Shown in pieces: positions 57,864 to 64,000 of a DNA stretch of 64,000 nt. The position numbers and the translations under genes are program-made. The DNA comes from Sisyra terminalis. Lineage: Eukaryota > Arthropoda > Insecta > Neuroptera > Sisyridae. Position 1 is the stretch's first letter; every line of letters begins with the position of its first letter. The notes below the pieces were generated by a model, which saw only the letters and a list, made by a program, of their open reading frames with translations, was not told the DNA's origin and searched no databases. Location of the stretch: NCBI GenBank assembly GCA_958496175.1, contig OY292278.1:45198001-45262000 (forward strand), written 5' to 3'.

Positions 57864-58023
57864 CGGTGTACAATATGTTTCGATTGTAGATAATCCAGTG
57901 CTAAAGCCAATTCGCAAACGTACAATCGGACACATTCCTCGCTAAATCGAACTTCTTGATTAATATGATACCGCAAATCACCTCCCAACATCAAATCCGA
58001 CACCATAAATAAATCTTCTTCGT
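57864..58023 (-). CDS. STK32: STK32/YANK-family kinase, exon for hinge and helix D-E region
   Basis: The first of the three exons in transcription order. Its 160 nt give 2 + 52 codons + 2. It reads (D)EEDLFMVSDLMLGGDLRYH, then INQEVRFSEECVRLYVCELA and LALDYLQSKHIVH(R). These are kinase subdomains V and VIA; LGGDLRYH and CELALAL are characteristic of STK32/YANK proteins. The acceptor is a pyrimidine tract ending TTTAG at 58024 and the donor CG|GTAAGT. The upstream exon must end with one base (probably G, completing Asp). The HR of the HRD motif ends here and the Asp begins the next exon, 28.8 kb away. The upstream glycine-loop and VAIK-type exons were looked for between 58024 and 64000 and not found. 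Confidence 0.96.
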
Positions 58024-58584
58024 CTAAAAAAAGAAAAAAAAATGAAATATTAACAAGGTGCACTTGAATAAATATATTTTTTTTCCGTACAAATTATTTG
58101 ATACATCGTTGAATTGGAGAAAAGTAAAGTTTTTCTCATAAGTGGTATATATAACTTTAAGTGGTTTGTGAAAAACCAATATTGACTTCATACATTATTT
58201 AATGATAGAGAAAACGTGAAATTAATATTTTATTTGATTCGTTTACAATCATATCGAATAAGTTTTAAGAGGTTTTCGTTTGCTTTTGTACGAATCGAAT
58301 CAATTTCGTTGCGGCTTTTGATAAATACCAATTTGGAGGGTCAATTACTTATAGTTCGGGGAATTTGGGGGAAGGATAGGAAAGTTGGGGAATTTTTTTT
58401 GGTCCCTGAACCATTTATGTTCTTTTAGCAATATTTACTCGTCATTATGGAAAACAAGGATGGATTTGGTGAAAAAATAAGAGAAAGAAGTAAGGAAAGG
58501 CAAGGAAAAAAAGAAGTAATTTTAAATAGAAGAATAAGGGATTTAATGAGGATGGAGTAAGTGTTGCATGTGATTTATGGCAAG
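58024..58584. other. STK32-like gene intron upstream of exon 57864-58023
   Basis: No repeat or exon recognised. Confidence 0.4.
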
Positions 58585-59155
58585 AAGAGATGCAAAACTA
58601 TTGCTCCAGAAGTTGAGGAAAGTTGGACCGTTTAAATACCTCAAGGGGTGAAAGAATTAGGAAAAGTTATCAAGGATGTTACACAAAAATGTTGTCTTGG
58701 AAAAAAATAGATCAGGATTGATAAATTTGATCCTGATGAAAAAGGCAATCGGAAACTTAAAAATGTACACTACATTCATCTTCAAATCGTTTAATGTTAT
58801 AGTCCAGAATTCCATGAATTCCAGACCTTCGGTATTTTATAAAAGTTGAAATTTTTTTAACACATAAGAGGTGCAAAACCATTGCTTCAGAAGATTAGGA
58901 AATTTGAACCGTTTGAATACCTCAAGGGGTGAAAGAATTAGGAAAAACTGTCAAGGATGTAACACAAGAATGTTGTCCTGGATAAGAATATGTAAACCAG
59001 GATCGATAAATCTAACCTTGAGGAAAAAGGCAATCGGAAACTTAAAAATGTACACTACATTCATCTTCAAATCGTTTAATGTAATAGTCCAGAATTCCAT
59101 GAATTTCAGATCTTCGGTATTTTTGATAAAAGTTGAAATTTTCTTAACACATAAG
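58585..59155 (+). repeat. Tandem duplication, ~282-bp unit, two copies
   Basis: TACCTCAAGGGGTGAAAGAA, AAAAAGGCAATCGGAAACTT and GTCCAGAATTCCATGAATT recur about 282 bp apart (units starting near 58588 and 58870). A 97-codon plus frame in the second unit has no domain and is not conserved in the first. Confidence 0.88.
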
Positions 59156-59489
59156 CAGCTATAAAATTTTGTCTAGCCAAGGGTTAGAAGGTCAAAATTG
59201 TTTGGTTTCTGAAGAAACATCTTCTTTCTAATAGAGTTATTGAAGTAAGATTCATGAATTTTGCTTTTGTACTATGATGTATGTATAGTAAAAATTAATT
59301 AAAGTTTAAGGGTACCTAGTAATGAATGACGAGGTCTCTAATACTATCCAGAAGAAATTTAAAAAAATACGCTTTAATATTTGATAAAATTAATTTGGTA
59401 TTTTTAACCCTTTTGCTATCTTTAACTTGTCAAAGCCATTCCTACTAGAGTAATTTTCAGCTTTTATAAAATAACAAAGATCTGAATAA

Positions 59490-60037
59490 CCAATCGATTT
59501 TATGAATTTTAATCTCTGGAGCTCTAACTCCGGGTAACTTCCATTCCAGTTTAAAGTTTTGTTATTCACATTGAGACTTGGTTAAATATTCGAAGTTACT
59601 ATTCTTTTTTAACATTCACTGAGCTATATTTGACTCGTTTATTTTGAAAGTGGCATAAGTCCACTTCAAGAATAATCCCTGTAGTGTTATCATTTTTAAC
59701 CATAGGAACATAATACTAAGGATACTTAGGAGGAGGGAATAATTGGCGTTATTGTTAACAACTAAAATAAAATCAGTAATTTGTGAAAACTTAGCAGTTA
59801 AATAATTAACATACTTTCTTCTAATTACAGGAAGAAGAATCACCATAAAGATCGTCTTTGAAATGGAATTACGCCACTTTCAAAATAAACGAGTCAAATA
59901 TAACTCAGTGAATGTTAAAAAAGAATAGTAACTTCGAAAATTTAAGCAAGTCCCACTGTGAATAACAATATTTTAGACTGGAATTGAAGTTACCCGTAGT
60001 TAGAGTTCCAGAGATTAAAATTCATAAAATCGATTGG
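59490..60037. repeat. Inverted repeat, two ~164-bp arms
   Basis: The left arm 59490-59653 pairs with 59874-60037 (for example ATTTGACTCGTTTATTTTGA near 59628 mirrors TCAAAATAAACGAGTCAAAT). The ends CCAATCGATTTTATGAATTT and its mirror are well kept. The spacer is 220 bp. Probably another foldback DNA element, with no target duplication evident. Confidence 0.82.
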
Positions 60038-60952
60038 CCCAGAAATGGCCAGAATCGAGGTCTGTATAAAGTTAAATTTTCAACCCTGGTATAGACAATA
60101 GACAAAAAAAATGCAAATATACAGAAAAATGATTTTTTCATAAAACCATTTGTCGAAGGCAGGTTTCAAATCATAGATCATATGGCAGTATTTCTTGACC
60201 GGGGATGCGAGAAAGTATTCTTGTGGGTGCAGGAGAAACCCCTAGCAATAAAAAATATGGAATTTTCAATACTAAATTTCGCGAAAAAAATATTTTTTTT
60301 AAGTAAAAAAACCAAAAATGTTTTTCAATGGAGTAGGGTGTCTTCTTTTTTTATTCAAAAAAATGCGGCTCACTTAAAAGGTTAAAAAACCGTTTTTTAT
60401 GGCAAGCCTGTGTTCAATTATCAGTAACACAGATTCAAATGTAAAAGGTAAAGGCCCTAGATACATAAGATAACAGCAACTCATAAAAAATCCCCTATTT
60501 CTTAGATTATCGAAAGACGTCGCTATGGAGAGTTCTTCGTGAGATTGATGCATTAGAAAACCTAATTTTACTCATAAAAACTTTTACGGTAACAGTATGA
60601 CCAAAATAAGAATAAAGAAATAACTCTTTTTGACCTTTAAGACTTGTAGAAGTGTTCATCAAGATTGCATTCCTTTGGCCAGATTTTCCCAATATCAATG
60701 GAGAATCCATAATGAGGAAGAAATGTAATACACAGATTTCAAATCGTAGATCATTTTATGTAGTTTTATCATTCATCTTGTATACTTTGGTTCATTTATC
60801 ATTAACACAGATTCAAGTGAGAACAATATCCAAAGAAGAATAGGAATGACTAAAATGGAATGAGTAAACAAGTGTTATTTGTAACAAAAATAGAATTAAA
60901 ACAATTAAAAGTTAGTAAGAATTAATTTCCATTCTTTCAGGTCTAAATCGAT
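60038..60952. other. Intron, nothing recognised
   Basis: Several short frames without domains. The phrase AACACAGATTCAA near 60426 and 60800 recurs once. Confidence 0.4.
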
Positions 60953-61145
60953 GTATAATGTGAAGGATATATCAGGATGTGGTAGACCAAATTAAATCAT
61001 GGGACTATGTATTTTTATCTAATATTTTCAAGTTGCTTGACGAAGTTGGAATAACACCAACGAAACGTTGCAAATGAAATAAATGAAATAAAACACTTCT
61101 AATTTAGTTGGTCTACCACATCCCGATATATCCTTCACATTATAC
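60953..61145 (+). mobile_element. Element with 37-bp inverted repeats and a hammerhead-like motif
   Basis: The arms 60953-60989 and 61109-61145 (GTATAATGTGAAGGATATAT and its mirror) match with one or two differences. The interior carries HHR-5. Same layout as 13761-13947 and 27440-27778. Confidence 0.65.
61033..61073 (+). ncRNA. Hammerhead-ribozyme-like motif, core mutated (HHR-5)
   Basis: Stem I TTGC/GCAA, core TTGACGA (canonical CUGANGA with the invariant C replaced by T), an unpaired A, stem II GTTGG/CCAAC, GAAACGTT. The loss of the invariant C should abolish or strongly reduce cleavage, so this copy is probably inactive. Confidence 0.5.
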
Positions 61146-63498
61146 GCAAGAACTAATTAAAAAAATGATTTATTTTTGTGAATAGAGCTTTGGGTTAGAC
61201 GATGACAATTTTTATTCTATGTATTGCAACAATAGTTGTACTTTTTTAAGAAGTATTGAAATAAGTAAACCATAAAATCGTAAAATCGTAAAAAAAAAGA
61301 AAGGGAAGAAAATTTAACAATAAGGAAAAGGGTTATAATTACGAATGATCTATGATCGGGAAATGGAAGGGGTGGGTTTTTAAGGATAAAACAATAGTTT
61401 ATCTCGATTTCCGACAAAACAACAAGGTCTGCGGAAAAGAGTTAAAAAGTGAGTTGTAGGTAATGAAAAAGCCAAATTCATGTGAAAACTTCAAATAATT
61501 AAGTTTTCGGGGTTTTTATTTTATCATTGACAAAAAAAAAATTTCACGAAATTTGAAACATTTTGAAATTTTCCGTTGACCTTGACATTACTATAAAAGA
61601 AAAAAACAGTTATTATATTTATTATTAACGATTTTTTATCGAGAAAATTCAATTTTAGTAGCCCCAACTAAAAGTTAATAGATATCTTTTAAATTTCAAA
61701 ATGTTTAACTATTAAAAATTCAATGTCCAAGAAAGTACATTTCTTCCTGCAATAAGTCATTGATAAAAATTAAAATTTGACAATATTTTTGATATAATTA
61801 CTAAAAATCTAGAAACTTTTAGTACTTTTTCAGATAGGAAAATATAGCTCACAAATGAACAAATCTTTTAGCTCCTGATTTTTCGTAAGATGCCAATAAT
61901 TTTCGAAAATATCAACAATAATGTATCACGACTTTTGAAAAAATTAATTTTTGTATGTTTTTATTCACTATCTTTGCGTTAAATATGGCAAACACAGGAA
62001 ATTATTACAGAACTGTATTTGTAGCAAATTTCATCAGCTTTTATTTGAACATTAACTTTTTTATTGATTTTTAGCAAGGTTTAAAAGTTAAGATGAAAAT
62101 CTCACTTCCACGACTGTAGTATAAGATTAAAATTTGTTCATTGACATGTTAGATTTATTGCTTTACACTGTATACCACTGAATCGTATCATTTATAAATT
62201 TTGATTTCGTTTAATCGTTATTTTCTCGATTGTTATTACTAAAAATGCAGTTTCGGACACTTGAATGAATATTTTACACAAAGAAAGTACGATCAAGATT
62301 AATGGAGAACACTGCATTAAATTACTGATAACTCATTTTATTCGATACATAAATCTTTCTACCATTCTTTGTTGTATTTAATTTAATTTTTTTCAATTTC
62401 CCTACAATCTTCTTCCATTTCTTTTCTTTTTTTATCACACATATCGCATATTTTTTCCCCAAATTTATGACTCATTATTCATTTCTGATTCCCATATAGG
62501 ATAACAAGATTGTAAAAAAAAAACATACATAGATTTAATACATAATAAATAATATCCCACAATGTTAAAGTTGTAAAAAAAATCCTTAAATAAATACAAT
62601 TTCCATTTTCAATTTTACTATATTGTTCGTCGCATGAAATCAGAGAAAAATGTGTAAAGACAAAGAAATGAAGTCAGTTGTGTGAAAAAGATGAAAAATT
62701 TATTTTTGTCATACATTATGTATGATTGTGTAGGTAAAAAAGGAGAAGAAATTGTTTGTAGTAGTCGTCATGAAAATCTTCAATTTCATTGAAATGTCTT
62801 TTTGTACTATTTGATTTTTTATGTTTTCATTATATTAAATTCTCGTTTTTCATTTGGTAAATAAATCATCGGTTTTCCATACAGAAGTTTTCATCCATTC
62901 TGGGATTATAAATCTGACCTATTTTTTTTTAAAGTATATATTTTTCTGGTTTTCGAAATTTGTATCCCTTGAAATTCAACCCTCAATGTCGTTGACTTTT
63001 ATTATTATTATTATAATATCAATTATATAAAATATTAATGCAATATAGAAAATAAATTTAATACAGTCGTTACTTAAAGGACCATTAATAAAAAATTTTA
63101 TTAGTTGTTGCATGGCTATAGAGAGATTCCATTGGTTAGAAATCGAAGAATCCATAAAGCTCTTTTTCAAAAAGCTTTGAATGTTTGAAAGTTCGGTTAG
63201 ATTTTTTCCGAATTTCGAGGTTCTACAATTGGGAATGGTCCATCGATCGATTCATATAGTATTTAAAAACGAAGTCCTACGTACTCTTATTAGTGAATCA
63301 TCAACTTTTAAGTAATAATATACACGTTAAGTCCGTCTTAATTCACTTTGCATTGAAGTTTTTTTTTTAATTGGAAAACAGGTTACCAAATTATGACCAA
63401 AATTTTTTTTGTCCTCTTATCGGTATCCAAAAATTTTGAAAAATCTTTTGTTTTATTTGTTCATTAACAAAAGTGCATTTTAGAAATTTTGTATTCTT
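61146..63498. other. Intron; dispersed-repeat relic at about 61790-62110, otherwise nothing recognised
   Basis: 61790-62110 shares ordered landmarks with 40440-41025 (CAGGAAATTATTA, TTTAAAAGTTAAGATGAA). The rest is A+T rich without exons. Confidence 0.4.
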
Positions 63499-64000
63499 AA
63501 AGGGTCTAGCAGGATCCACATGGCGAGTTGGCCCCCAAATAGGAACCTATGTTGAAACTTATGTTAAAATATCGGCTTGATAAACAAACATATTTTATAT
63601 ACTTTTCACGCCCAAATTCGTCTTTGACTTTGAGGTATGGACCAAAATGTCCCCCCGCATGGCTATTTTTCAAAGTTATATATCTCAAAAACTAATTAAG
63701 CTAGAGAAATGAAACCAACGCGAGGCTTTAGATTATTTTACAGAGTAAATCATATATATTTTTTAAATTTTTACAAAAAAAAATTATACAAAATACAAAA
63801 AAATCCAAAAACCAAACAAAAAATTTTTTTTATGTGTTCTCTGAAAATGACAATCACGAAAAAAATATATTTTATGCTTCTACATGAGCACTATTGCTCA
63901 TAAAAATTGCGTGATAAAATAGTTGGTGCAACACTTTGAAAAAAAAAAATGAAATGTGATTTACGCCTAATAGTATACCTCGATTTTATTTTATTTCGAA
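63499..64000. repeat. Arm of foldback family FB4, running off the window
   Basis: It begins AAAGGGTCTAGCAGGATCCA and follows the left arm of 38247-40022 to the window end. The mirror arm, if present, lies outside. It carries the conserved 60-codon minus frame at 63506-63688. Confidence 0.82.

Noticed and set aside
58024..64000. Upstream STK32 exons (glycine loop, catalytic Lys)
   Set aside because: Looked for a frame ending in a LWYSFQ-like sequence before a GT donor on the minus strand; none seen, so they presumably lie beyond the window.

Overview
The window looks like nuclear DNA from an insect. A beetle is possible, but the sequence does not settle the order. It is strongly A+T rich, genes are sparse, introns run to tens of kilobases, and almost everything that is not exon is transposon debris of arthropod type: Helitrons, hAT elements with long inverted repeats, Jockey-clade LINEs and Penelope-like elements. 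No rRNA, intact tRNA, CRISPR array or prokaryotic operon is present.

One host gene can be supported. It lies on the minus strand and crosses the whole window. Three coding exons (57864-58023, 29021-29058 and 3393-3700, in transcription order) join in perfect phase with consensus GT/AG splice sites. Together they encode the middle of the kinase domain of a serine/threonine kinase of the STK32 (YANK) family: the hinge and helix regions, the catalytic HRD loop, the family-typical DFN metal-binding motif, the APE motif and the DWWSLG region. The 38-nt catalytic-loop exon sits between introns of 28.8 and 25.3 kb. The ATP-binding N-lobe exons should lie beyond 64000 and the C-terminal exons beyond position 1.

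The introns, by region. 0-3 kb: a THAP-domain transposon relic and a giant foldback element. 5.5-7.6 kb: a ~321-bp tandem array holding a hAT element with an intact 8-bp target duplication. 9.4-11.2 kb: a three-level nest (foldback DNA element, Jockey LINE, small hAT MITE). 12.4-15.5 kb: a hAT remnant with transposase C-terminus, a hammerhead-like ribozyme element, a decayed Jockey reverse transcriptase and a foldback. 19.5-21.7 kb: a TTAA-flanked foldback and a LINE 5' end. 22.8-25.2 kb: a Helitron. 26.4-27.8 kb: two hammerhead-like motifs and a TTAA foldback. 29.9-30.7 kb: a hAT-like long-TIR element. 31.6-36.9 kb: Penelope-like fragments (RT and GIY-YIG), a LINE ORF1 and a Helitron that interrupts the Penelope RT. 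38.2-40.0, 43.3-44.3, 50.5-51.3 and 52.2-53.3 kb: foldback elements. 45.8-47.1, 51.4-51.8, 54.0-54.6 and 55.8-57.1 kb: Helitron ends or copies. 54.8-55.6 kb: more hAT. 61 kb: a further ribozyme-like element.

The most interesting content is not the kinase. It is (i) a set of five hammerhead-ribozyme-like motifs, three of them embedded in compact inverted-repeat elements, and (ii) several insertions whose empty sites can be read from the window itself, which fixes the mechanism (Helitron A^T insertion, hAT 8-bp duplication). All family calls come from motif recognition by eye, without database searches.
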